DNA of 64,000 bases from Lonicera japonica (taxonomy: Eukaryota; Streptophyta; Magnoliopsida; Dipsacales; Caprifoliaceae), in NCBI GenBank assembly GCA_021464415.1, contig CM038465.1, positions 18,631,839 to 18,695,838 of the forward strand, in the 5' to 3' direction. A program made the translations under genes and the position numbers. The notes beneath the pieces were generated by a model that worked only from the letters and a program-made list of their open reading frames with translations, did no database searches and was not told the DNA's origin. This document shows, one piece after another, positions 51,297 through 61,068 of this stretch. How positions within the stretch are numbered: the stretch's first letter is position 1; each line of letters opens with the position of its first letter.

Positions 51297-51655
51297 CGAG
51301 CTCCGACCTTAATAAGATATTGTCTGCATTTGGTGGCTCCATTCTCAACTATGTTATCCGGTCCTACACCATAAGTCGTAACTATTGGCCAAGTATTAAT
51401 TGTTTCAGCTTTAATTATAGCTACAGAATAGTTAGATGAGAGAATACCGCAACGTAATACTTTAATGGGATGATCTAGCAATGAAGCCTAATAGCCGGCC
51501 AAGTATAGACTACATAATGAACTATAATTAAAGTGGAAACAATGAATACTTGGCCAATAGTTACGACTTACGGTGTACGACCGGATAGCATAGTTGAGAA
51601 TGGAGCCACCCAAAGTGGACAATATCTTGCTAGGGTCGGAGCCCGGGTCGCCACA
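51297..51655. mobile_element. 359-bp foldback element made from inverted TRIM LTR ends
   Basis: Starts TGTGACGACCCGAGCTCCGACC and ends with its near complement (GGTCGGAGCCCGGGTCGCCACA). About 150 bp on each side are inverted copies, including ccggt.gtacacc.taagtcg. The core holds a short unique sequence. The DNA could form a long hairpin. Confidence 0.75.
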
Positions 51656-51876
51656 CTTTGTGTTGTTTGGGACGTATCAAATATTTGTAAACTCCCTTGT
51701 CTTTTCACTGGCTAGTAGTAATATTTTGATTCTTATGAATTTTTCATTGAAAAAAAATTAGGATCCAATCATTAAGTTCGAATTTTTTTAGGATGCGATC
51801 AAATTTTTTTTATTTAAAGGATGTGGTCACTAGGAGATAATATTTCATAGTATCAGCCTCACAGTTTCCACACTAT

Positions 51877-52053
51877 CTCCAGATATTGCAACTAGTATCT
51901 CCATGTTCCACATCTAGTATATCCTAATTTTGCAACGTGCTAGATGCAATATCTTCAGATACTAGCTCCAGATATTGCAACCAGTATCTCCTAGTTCCAC
52001 GGCTGAATATCCTGATTCTGCAACTCGCTAGAAGCAGTATCTTCAGATACTAT
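51877..52053. repeat. Imperfect tandem duplication, 89-bp period
   Basis: The block ctccagatattgcaac...atcttcagatacta at 51877-51965 recurs at 51966 with scattered substitutions. Confidence 0.8.
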
Positions 52054-52119
52054 GAAACAATATATCGCAGGAATTGCATTCTTTAAAAAAAAAAAAATTG
52101 TGGACCGCATCCCAAACTC

Positions 52120-52267
52120 ATGGGCCAGAAGAAACCTCTTTTCAACTCTTTCAATATTTCATTCAAGACTGTCCTGGAAGAAGATGAAGTTCATTCAGTA
52201 GCACAATTATTGGGTGATCTTACTGCTTATCGCGCATCTGGAATTGGGTATTTGGAACTTTTAGCAG
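52120..52267 (+). pseudogene. Exon-like fragment, family not recognised
   Basis: About 49 codons from MGQKKPLFNSF to YRASGIGYLELLAG, then a good donor (cag/gtttgtc). The composition (charged, helix-like EEDEVHSVAQLLGDL) looks like real protein rather than chance. No continuation exon was found. I cannot name the source gene. Confidence 0.4.
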
Positions 52268-53064
52268 GTTTGTCTCAACATTGGAAAGAAAATATTTTAT
52301 TTTATTTTATAAATGCAAAAACAAACAATTTATGTTTTAAGATTATGTTGTTTATAATCTGTATTATCTCATGGTAGTATGAACAATTTGAGGTAAATAT
52401 GGATGGCTTATTTTCAATGTGGTTTATGCTGTAGGTGAAATTCATATACATGTAGTCATTTCCAACGTGAGTTGTTAAGCACAATTTAGCGAGACATGAC
52501 TAGTTTCTTGTTTAGCATTCTTGAAGATTACACAAAACTAGCATGCTTTAAACAAGTACCAAATACTAAAATTTGAGTCAACCCATTTGTTTTGGTCGTG
52601 GAATAAATCCACCACACAGCGATAGAGCTTACATACTCTTAATCAAATTGCTTTTAACTACTTATGACTAACAACCTCCAAGAAGATCGAGAATTCGAAA
52701 ATCAATTAGCAAAATACTTCAGAGATCAAAAAGCTAAAGCTTGTTAGAATTCGTATTCCATAATTACTTAAATCCCTTTAAAAGGTCCATGATTCCTCTT
52801 GCGTTCCTCATGAGTTTTATTATACATTTAGTTCTCATTTGGTTCGAGTATTTCCTCATTTCTGGAATTCAAAATGGTAATCGCACATGGAAAGTTTGAG
52901 ATTCATCAACTCAACCTCTTGATATAAACTATAAGATACTCGTAGTGTGAATTCACCAATTTAGAATTCTAGTAATGGACAAAAACTCGAACCAAACAAG
53001 CACTTAGGATTGCAATTATTAGAACAATTGTACTTTCATGTTCAATCCACTTTGCTTGTCCATC

Positions 53065-54669
53065 TGTGAGAATCCGCAAATGCGACCCCCCGGGTCTCGT
53101 CCCCGTTTCTGTTTGGGCGTCTGAAACGTCGGAACGGATTCCATCGTTCCATTTGCAAGGAGAGTTTCTCTCTTGATTCATATCAAGTGTCCCTATGTTC
53201 TATTTCTAGATGCAAAGGGATTTGTTCAGAGTCGCCAGTAAGTTTTACGAGAAAACGGACAAAATAGTCGTGTAAGAGAAAAGGCTACAGATAAGCCTTT
53301 CTTTACACGTTTGTCTACGAAACCAGGATTCTATAGGGTTCGGAAACTATATTACAGTTTGGGAAGGTGTTAAGCACCCATTCCGCCCTTTCGGTCTCTA
53401 GTGGTCTTATATGTTTATTTTATGTTGAAAAACTTGGATGCTTTTACCGATAGCTTACTACTTTCTAAGTGAAAACCCTAACTCTTGGAAAAAACGGGAA
53501 AAGGATAGAAAACTTTGTGTTCCAAGATCCGACATTTCATTTTGAGAAATATAAATACAAGTGACAAAAGTGGTTTTCTTTAGAAATGGAGTTTCCCGTA
53601 TTATTTCTCAGATAATGACGGTTTTCTCGGGTTTTGACTATTTTCGTAAAAAGTCCGGATCTATGTAATGGAACTAATTCAATATGGAATTGGAACTCTT
53701 GAGGGGAGTTGTACCGGACATATCGCAATTTATGAAACAGATGGGATATGTCGGGTTTTTAATTCCTAAGTAAGTTTTACCGGTCCGGGTTTTGAAAATA
53801 GGATTTTATCCGGATGGTAATGTACTTACTCTTCTGGTTTTACAAATGATTTTATCAGGGTCTTTTGTTTTGAAAACGATAGACTATTTGTAACTTGGCA
53901 ATAAGTTTATTCAAATAAAACGTGGACAAAATAACAGAAATAAAACAAGTACACAGATATTTAATGTTAGATACTAGAAGAGACTTTCTTTACCTTCCTG
54001 ACGAGAATAATAATAATAAGAAAGAAAATATAATCCAACGGAGAGATTTCCGGCGATAATAATCTTTTCTTTCTTCAGATATTTCCGAGAATTCGATTCC
54101 AGAGATGGGACACGTCGAGTGTCGGGTATAGATCCGATAATTCTTCAGAGATAAGATGATAATATAGAATGCTTGATAAAATCAGACTAAAGCTCAGAAT
54201 TTCTAGATTCAAGATGCTGCCCCTGAACCCTTGGGGGTGTTGGCCTATTTATACTGCTCGGGGAAGATTGTCGCGCGACATTCCCCAAAAAAATGCAAGT
54301 GTCGCGCGACATATCTGACTGTCGCGCGACATTCCTAAATCACTGTACCTGTTTGTCGCGCGACATACCCGTATGTCGCGCGACAAGCGGCTGAAGTGAT
54401 GGGTACTGACACTGTGATGTGTCAGAGAGTTGTTGGTCGGGTGCAGAGAGGGATTGTTGCGCGATATAGTGGGATTGTCGCGCGACAAGCCAGTGATTGT
54501 CGCGCGACAATGTTATATGTCGTGCAACAATCCTTCATAAAAATAGGTTTGTCGCGTAACAAACCCCCCCGGATAGTTTCGGGTGCTCGGGTGGGTCCCG
54601 GACTCCAAAAACAGTAGTTCTCGTAGGTCGTTAGGGTTCTTGCGGGGGTCACGGATCGGGGTGTCTACA
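53065..54669 (-). repeat. Gypsy 3' LTR
   Basis: 1605 bp. On the minus strand it begins TGTAGACACCCCGATC at 54669 and ends GGATTCTCACA at 53065. U3 carries ten TGTCGCGCGACA-type palindromes followed by a TATA box at 54246-54253, giving a U3 of about 400 bp and R-U5 of about 1.2 kb. The adjoining purine tract is weak (gtcgagagggtt). The partner LTR is outside the window, so the exact ends rest on the TG/CA rule. Confidence 0.75.
54246..54561 (-). promoter_or_regulatory. LTR promoter: TATA box plus ten CpG palindromes
   Basis: TATAAATA on the minus strand at 54246-54253. Upstream on that strand are perfect TGTCGCGCGACA copies at 54269, 54300, 54320, 54354, 54374, 54476 and 54498, and degenerate copies at 54455, 54518 and 54550 (start positions). 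Centre spacings are 31, 20, 34, 20, 81, 21, 22, 20 and 32 bp. The nearest copy ends 15 bp from the TATA box. This should drive the genomic RNA from the matching 5' LTR. Confidence 0.75.
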
Positions 54670-54879
54670 AACCCTCTCGACTCAAGCTCCTTGCTTGCAA
54701 GGAATTGAGGCAACTGGAAGAGACCATGATCCATGGCTCCCGCATGGACTCTAAAGAAGTGTGTGTACACAGAAAGTATTTGTGACTGCCTCCGGAGAGG
54801 GCTTGTGTTTGGTTTTGCCTCTGGAGAGGGCTTTTGTTACCTCATTGCCTCTTTCGAGGGCTTTGATTTGTTCCACTTG

Positions 54880-55480
54880 CCTCAGATGGGCGGACTACCA
54901 TTGATCTTTTTTGCGCCTCAGGTGGGAGGACTACCATTGTGCCTCAGATGGGAGGACTACCGTTGTGCCTCTCTGGGAGGGCTTTGCCTCAGGTGGGAGG
55001 ACTACCGTTGTGCCTCTCTGGGAGGGCTTCGCCTCAGGTGGGAGGACTACCGTTGTACCTCTCTGAGAGGGCTTCGCCTCAGGTGGGAGGACTACCATTG
55101 TGCCTCTCTGAGAGGGCTTCGCCTCAGGTGGGAGGACTACCGTTGTGCCTCTCTGGGAGGGCTTCGCCTCAGGTGGGAGGACTACCGTTTGTGCCTCTCT
55201 GGGAGGGCTTCGCCTCAGGTGGGAGGACTACCGTTGTGCCTCTCTAAGAGGGCTTCGCCTCAGGTGGGAGGACTACCGTTTGTGCCTCTCTGGGAGGGCT
55301 TCGCCTCAGGTGGGAGGACTACCGTTGTGCCTCTCTAGGAGGGCTTCGCCTCAGGTGGGAGGACTACCGTTTGTGCCTCTCTGGGAGGGCTTCGCCTCAG
55401 GTGGGAGGACTACCGTTGTGCCTCTCTGGGAGGGCTTCGCCTCAGGTGGGAGGACTACCGTTGTGCCTCTCTGGGAGGGT
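54880..55480. repeat. 45-bp minisatellite, about a dozen units
   Basis: Unit gcctcaggtgggaggactac...gagggcttc. Unit starts at 54986, 55031, 55076 and 55121 are 45 bp apart; several later units are 46 bp through an extra T. On the plus strand a 45-bp unit reads as 15 residues, PQVGGLPLCLSGRAS-like, giving a 201-codon open frame from 54733 or earlier. The 46-bp units change frame, so I treat it as a repeat rather than a gene. Looser 'gcctct.gagagggctt' units flank it on both sides (54790-54870 and 55500-55600). Confidence 0.85.
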
Positions 55481-55600
55481 TTTTTGATCTGTAAGAAGAA
55501 GGAAAATTGCCTCTGGGAGGGCTTTCATGAGTAACTTTTGCCTCTGAAGAGGGCTTGTGTTTGTGTTTTGCCTCAGAAGAGGGCTTGTGTTTTTGATTTG

Positions 55601-56431
55601 GTGAAATTTAAATTTTGTCTCTCTTAGACTGCTAGAGTGAAAGAAAGAAGTTTTCGTGAAGGTGAAAAGAGCTCCTCGAGGTCTAATCTTATCCGAATGT
55701 CCGTTTTCCTGTATCTTTCTTGAATTTTATTCTCATGTTTTCCTCAAGTGAGGATACTTCTCTCAGAAGGCAGTTTTCGATTGTCTTTTGCTCTCCGCAG
55801 AGTGATGGTCCGAGGTTTTTCTAAATCATCTCTTCTTTATCGTGCTGAAAAGAAAATTTGTTTGAAAGTTCAATCTCTGATCTCTGTTTTCTTCTCAGTT
55901 TTCTCTTTTTGGTGGGCCCACATCGTTTTCTGTTTTTCGATGCCCTTATTTCTCCTTCTTTTGGGAAAGACTTTTCCTGGCCTTCTCTGTTTTTGACCAG
56001 GAGTCTTTTTATCCCTTTGTCGTGATCAGGAGCCTTACTCACCCAAAACGAAGCCCTGAGCCGATTTGGCCTAGCTGTCACTTTTGGTGTGGCTCTCCCT
56101 GTCACTCTACATTTCCGTTTCTCTCGCTCGCTCCGGGCGCTCCTACGGGTTATTTCTCTTTTCTACTCTTTCATTTTTTTCTCTATTCCCGTCTCAGGTA
56201 TTTTTGCTTCTTTCATTTTGATGGTCTCGGTCCTTCTGTGAGATCAGAGACTACTTTTAATCGTGGCATTCTGTTTTCGCATTTTTCGGAGAGATGATTT
56301 GGAAGTTTTCTCTTTGAATTCTTTATCATGGGTGTGTGGTTTTAGCAATTTTTTCGAAAACTGCTCCTCGGAAGTCCTCCTGCAGGAGATAAAATGAGAA
56401 AAAGGTCAAAAAATCAGGGGAGGGAGTGGTT
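55601..56431. other. Untranslated interior of the gypsy element
   Basis: CT-rich, no reading frame with recognisable features. It separates the minisatellite from the PMD gene promoter. Confidence 0.5.
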
Positions 56432-56515
56432 TGTCGCGCGACACTTCGGTGAATGGCTCTTTGTCGCGCGACAATGTGGCCATTTGTCGCGCGACAAACT
56501 GCCCCACTATATAAG
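56432..56515 (+). promoter_or_regulatory. Promoter of the antisense PMD gene: three CpG palindromes plus TATA box
   Basis: Perfect TGTCGCGCGACA at 56432-56443, 56462-56473 and 56485-56496 (centre spacing 30 and 23 bp), then TATATAAG at 56508-56515, only 11 bp further on. The first good ATG of the PMD gene is at 56652, after a CT-rich leader. Confidence 0.75.
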
Positions 56516-56651
56516 CCTCCTGCTGAGCTCATTCCACCTCATTCTCTCCTTTCTCTTTCTCTCTCTAGCTCTCTTTCTCTCTTCTTTCTAGCGCGGAAGC
56601 TCTGCCGTTTTTTTGACTTTTCCGACCTTTTCATATATTCTACCTATACCG

Positions 56652-59600
56652 ATGGACCCTGCTCATCCCAACAGACTGGAGGGCGACCAGGAGGAGGTCA
56701 CCTTCACTGACGCTCAGGGCGTTCTCCGCTGCAGCCTTCATCATGACGACTGGGCGGACTTGGATTGGTACGATAAGGATGGGATAGACCGCGGTCGGGC
56801 GGTGGTCTATCGGGATGCTATCCGAGCTGCTCCGGTCCCGGATGTCCCTTGGCTCTTGATGGAGCCTGTCTCTCACGAGATTCGTCGTCGATCTCTGGTA
56901 TGTCTTCTTTTGTGTACTTATCTGTTCTGCTTCTTGTCATTTCCTGTATTCATTTTAAACAATGTTAATATGCATGTCTGCCTAGGAATAACGCCCGATT
57001 TTTAGCGAACACATACTTTTACCTGTGATACCTCTCAGTTTTAGGAAAATTTACATAATTTACCCCTATAAACCTATAACTCTCATAATTACACCAAAGT
57101 ACCCTCAGTTTTAGGAAAATTACATAATTTACCCCTATAACCCTATAATTTTCATAATTACACCAAAGTACCCTCAGGTTTTGGAAAATTACATAATTTA
57201 CCCTTATAGCCCTATAACTCTCATAATTACACCAAAGTACCCTCAGGTTTTGGAAAATTACATAATTTACCCTTATAGCCCTATAATTCTCATAATTACA
57301 CCAAAGTACCCTCAGGTTTGGAAAATTACATAATTTACCCTTATAGCCCTATAACTCTCATAATTACACCAAAGTACCCTCAGGTTTGGAAAATTACATA
57401 ATTTACCCTTATAACCCTATAACTCTCATAATTACACCAAAGTACCCTCAGGTTTGGAAAATTACACAATTTTACCCCTATAACCCCATAACTCTTATAA
57501 TTACACCAAAGTACCCTCAGGTTTGGAAAATTACATAATTTACCCTTATAGCCCTATAATTCTCATAATTACACCAAAGTACCCTCAGGTTTGGAAAATT
57601 ACATAATTTACCCTTATAGCCCTATAATTCTCATAATTACACCAAAGTACCCTCAGGTTTGGAAAATTACATAATTTACCCTTATAGCCCTATAATTCTT
57701 ATAATTACACTAAAGTACCCTCAGGTTTGGAAAATTACATAATTTACCCTTATAGCCCTATAACTCTCATAATTACACCAAAGTACCCTCAGGTTTTGGA
57801 AAATTACATAATTTACCCTTATAGCCCTATAATTCTCATAATTACACCAAAATACCCTCAGGTTTGGAAAATTACATAATTTACCCTTATAGCCCTATAA
57901 CTCTCATAATTACACCAAAGTACCCTCAGTTTTTTGGAAAATTACATAATTTACCCTTATAGCCCTATAATTCTCATAATTACACCAAAATACCCTCAGG
58001 TTTGGAAAATTACATAATTTTACCCCTATAACCCCATACTCGTTCTCTTGTCTGCAGTGGGTTGGCCGGGTTAGGGTTCCCCCAACACTATATCTTCGGA
58101 ATGGCGACGAGCACCGGCCCCCGTCCAGGAGTTGATTCTCGCGACTCCTTTTGGCTCCCTCTTCGACGCCCTCCCAGAGCGGGTTTCTAGGGCGGCATTT
58201 TTGGTGTCGGCACTGGCTTGCCATTGGTGGGATACTACTCATACCTTCCATTGGAGCTGGGGTGAGATGACGATGACACCCCTCGATCTTTTTGCTTTGA
58301 CCGGGATTCCTTCGGGGGGGTTCCCATTCAGATCGATGTCCCTTTGCGTCTGACGGAAGAGGGTATTGTTAGCGCACTTGGATGGTTCCCGAAGCGACGG
58401 AGCTCTGGTGATACGATTCCTCGGGGTATCTTGGTTACGCGGCTAGCCACAGAGAGAGCTCGGCTAGTTGCTTCAGGGGTTCCTATGACCCGTCAGGAGG
58501 CGCGCCAGTATGCCCGCGTCCTTCTTCTGTTGACACTCCATGATTTATTTGAGGCTCGTGGTGGGGACACGGCTCATCTTTGGTGGTTGCCCTATCTTCA
58601 GGATTTCAGCCTCATGTTTGACTATGACTGGGGAGGCTTCATTCTTGCAGTCCTCTATGATGCCATGAACCAGGTCTCTCGTCATTTACCCCTGAACCTC
58701 AAGGGCTTTTCTCTGCTGTGGGAGGTACATACTTTAGTCCCTTTGCTTCAGTTCTTTACATATTACCTGTTGATCATTGCTGATTTCTTTTATCTTTCCT
58801 TTTCAGAGTTGGTTTGTTGCTTATACCCGCCTGGGTCGCGCCCAGGTGGATCTCCTCGTTGAGAACGAGGACCAGTTCCCTTTTCTTCGCCGATTCATTG
58901 CGGGGAACTACAGGGCTCCCTATGTATACCGGACTCGGGAGACCGGAGCTACTGCTGTCCACGACCTGCGGGAGGAGCAGGTAAAATATTTTAGTTTTCT
59001 TGCTCTTCAATAGTTAGATAAAATATATATATAAATTACTGAAATAAAATCTTGTCCTCTTTTCAGATTGAGTGGGCCCCTTGGGGTGATCTGGGTCTCC
59101 ATTTTGGGTATGGCCGCGCTCTGACCGCCTCGAGGACCAGGCGGCTTATTCAGGATGAGTACGGCCTTCTTTTCTACTTGGGCGAGAGGGTCATTCGACA
59201 GCACACGCCGTCCCAGTGGCCTCGTGTTCCATTATTTCCTCTTGTTCTGATGAGGCGGACAGGCGAGATCGATCCGGTGACGGTGCAGGCCTTGGTCGAC
59301 GGTCTCAGCTTCCAGACGTTCGTCGAGGAGGGAGACTACGCTGTTTTTGCTGCCCGTTACCTGATGAGGGAGCCGAAGGGGACTCGGGGACGGGTCTTCT
59401 ATGAGAGGTACCGGGCATTGGGAGGTGATCCCCATTACATACGGGGACATACCCATTTAGCTAGGGCGGTTCCGGGTCACTTGCCACCTGTCCCCGATCA
59501 GAGGGACAACATTCCGGATTTTGAGGACGAGGATCCTGAGGGAGAGAGGGATGTTCCTGCTGCGGCCAAGGGTGGTGATCGGCCGGAGGGCGAGGGAGGT

Positions 59601-60616
59601 GATACTACGGCGGCTCTAGAGCAGTCACCTCAGACGTCACCTGTGGGGGAGCAGTGTGTTGAGGGTTTTGAGTTCCCTGCCGGCCCTCCTGTGTCTCCGG
59701 GGGTCCTTTTTGCTGCTGCTGAGGCTGCTGAGGGGAGAGCGGGACTTTCTGAGAGGTCCTGGGAGCCCGCGGACCTTGGGGCAGATTACGACCAGTTTGG
59801 GCGGACTCCTCCTGCGGCGGCGACTACTCCTTCTGGTGGGGTACCTCCTTTGAGGGCGACGACGAAGGTGGACCCTCCAGGGGTCCATACATATGCTACG
59901 TTGACTCCTCTCCCGACGACTGTCATGGGGCCTCCCGCCCGATCTCCAGGATTTGGCGGCTCATCCTCTCGCCCACTCTTGTTCCCCATTCGTGAGGAGG
60001 GAGGGTCTACTTCTGCAGCTATTCCTGCGGGGTCGTCTATCCCGTGGGTAGATCTACCCCCACTCCCCAGAGATATCTCCTATGTCGGCGCTGGCTTGCG
60101 TCGATATCCTGTCCCGGAGTATCCTCTTTCTGAGGATACCTTCGACTATCTGGGTGGTCGCCCTGGTGACGAGGTACCTTCTTTTACCCATTATGTCTAT
60201 CTCTATTTATTTTGACTGTGCTGATTCTCTTTATGTCTTTTTTACAGAGAGTGAGCGTACGGGTGGCAGATCTACGGGCTTGGCACGCCCAGTACCTCTA
60301 CAGCTGGAACCTGCTCCAGTATGTCGGTCGAGACCCTCCAGCCTATATGCGTGACTACCAGAGGGCTATTGACGTCTCCCTACGGCCGGACGACCCCCTG
60401 ACTTCCTCTCATGCCCGGACGGATTCTCGGAGGAGCAGTAGTTGGACTTCTAGGCGTTCCTGATCGTCGGTGATCCGTCCTACGGCACCGGTCCAGTCCA
60501 CGGGGCCTTCCCAGGCGACAGTTCCTCCTGTTCCTGGCGTCCCAGTTGTTGATCTTACTCCCGAGGAGGGCTCGGGTGATAGTGGGAGCGTGTCAAAACG
60601 CGCCCGTATAGATTAG
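56652..60616 (+). pseudogene. Plant mobile domain (PMD) protein gene, five exons, two lesions
   Basis: PMD proteins include Arabidopsis MAIN/MAIL1, needed for gene expression and transposon silencing; the domain is also spread by transposons. Exons: 56652-56897, about 58075-58724 (58058 is an alternative acceptor), 58807-58980, 59067-60173, and 60248-60616. Donors and acceptors are canonical and phase 0. PMD landmarks: THTFHWSWGEMTMTPLDLFALTG in two parts (about residues 137-160) and FDYDWGGFILAVLYDAMNQ. The tail is Pro/Glu/Gly-rich, low complexity, and ends with a basic SKRARID, a possible nuclear signal. Lesions: a frame change at a run of seven G (58314-58320) and a TGA at 60461, after which the same frame stays open to TAG 60614-60616. 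The first could be a sequencing error. It lies antisense to the retrotransposon RNA. Confidence 0.8.
57030..58040. repeat. 68-bp minisatellite filling PMD intron 1
   Basis: About 15 head-to-tail units of 68-69 bp built on acataatttaccc.tatag, ccctataa.tctcataatt and acaccaaagtaccctcagg. The array lies wholly between the exon 1 donor (56898) and the exon 2 acceptor. Confidence 0.92.
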
Positions 60617-60951
60617 TTTTCTGTTTTCTGCACTTAGTGTTAGTTCTGGACAGATATGTATTATTTTTTTTTAGACATGTTTAGACGGATATTTAAAAAT
60701 TGTTCTTTTATTGGATTTATAAAATATCTTTATCTGTGTTTGATCATACTTTTATTCTCTGTGTGTGAAAGATATATACATATATATATATATATAAGAG
60801 TCGGTGATTTAGAAGCATGCCTTGTAGTGTAGTGATACTTTTCCTGTAAAAAGAGCAAAGTGAGAACAAGAAATCATCTAAAAATGATTCTTTTGGCAAA
60901 AATGACTGTTATGTGTAAGAAAAACCAAATTAAGGTGACCCCAAAGGGGTT
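60617..60951. other. PMD gene 3' flank
   Basis: Non-coding AT-rich sequence with an (AT)n run at about 60775-60796. It probably holds the PMD polyadenylation region. Confidence 0.5.
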
Positions 60952-61029
60952 TGTCGCGCGACAATCCCTCCTGGATATGGGTTTTTCACGCGACAAACAG
61001 GTACAGGTCCCTCTTTTTTGCTATAAATA
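60952..61029 (+). promoter_or_regulatory. Promoter of the DUF7745-like gene: two CpG palindromes plus TATA box
   Basis: Perfect TGTCGCGCGACA at 60952-60963 and a degenerate TTTCACGCGACA at 60984-60995 (centre spacing 32 bp). TATAAATA follows at 61022-61029 and the ATG at 61069. Confidence 0.72.
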
Positions 61030-61068
61030 CACCCATCTTCCTTCCTTCATCCCCACACTCTCCAAAAA

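Larger units (their letters stand above)
43848..51579 (-). repeat. Right arm of a 7.7-kb inverted duplication
   Basis: Mirror of 23147-30887, starting tgagacaaaaatgag at 43848. It keeps the same nested elements at matching distances: captured exon, solo LTR of identical length, TRIM units and foldback. Confidence 0.92.
51656..53064. other. Intergenic DNA between the inverted duplication and the gypsy element
   Basis: Contains the 89-bp tandem duplication at 51877 and an exon-like fragment at 52120; otherwise AT-rich with no gene. Confidence 0.5.

Noticed and set aside
50786..51374. Conserved frames MFLAGAPMPTPKRPLTSGNPL... found four times as a small gene family
   Set aside because: They are translations of TRIM LTR units, present wherever the LTR is and lacking any other gene feature.
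51297..51655. Foldback as a structured RNA or tRNA gene
   Set aside because: The stem is about 150 bp of TRIM LTR sequence. There are no tRNA arms or box A/B arrangement.
54269..54561. Palindromes as ordinary CAMTA CGCG boxes
   Set aside because: The flanking bases (T before CGCG, A after) do not fit the usual VCGCGB form, so I do not assign them to CAMTA factors.
54733..55338. 201-codon open frame over the 45-bp repeats as a protein gene
   Set aside because: It owes its length to the repeat. Units of 46 bp shift frame and there is no start context or family match. Kept as a minisatellite.
54880..58040. CRISPR-like array
   Set aside because: Units are contiguous tandem copies without unique spacers, and the DNA is from a plant nucleus.
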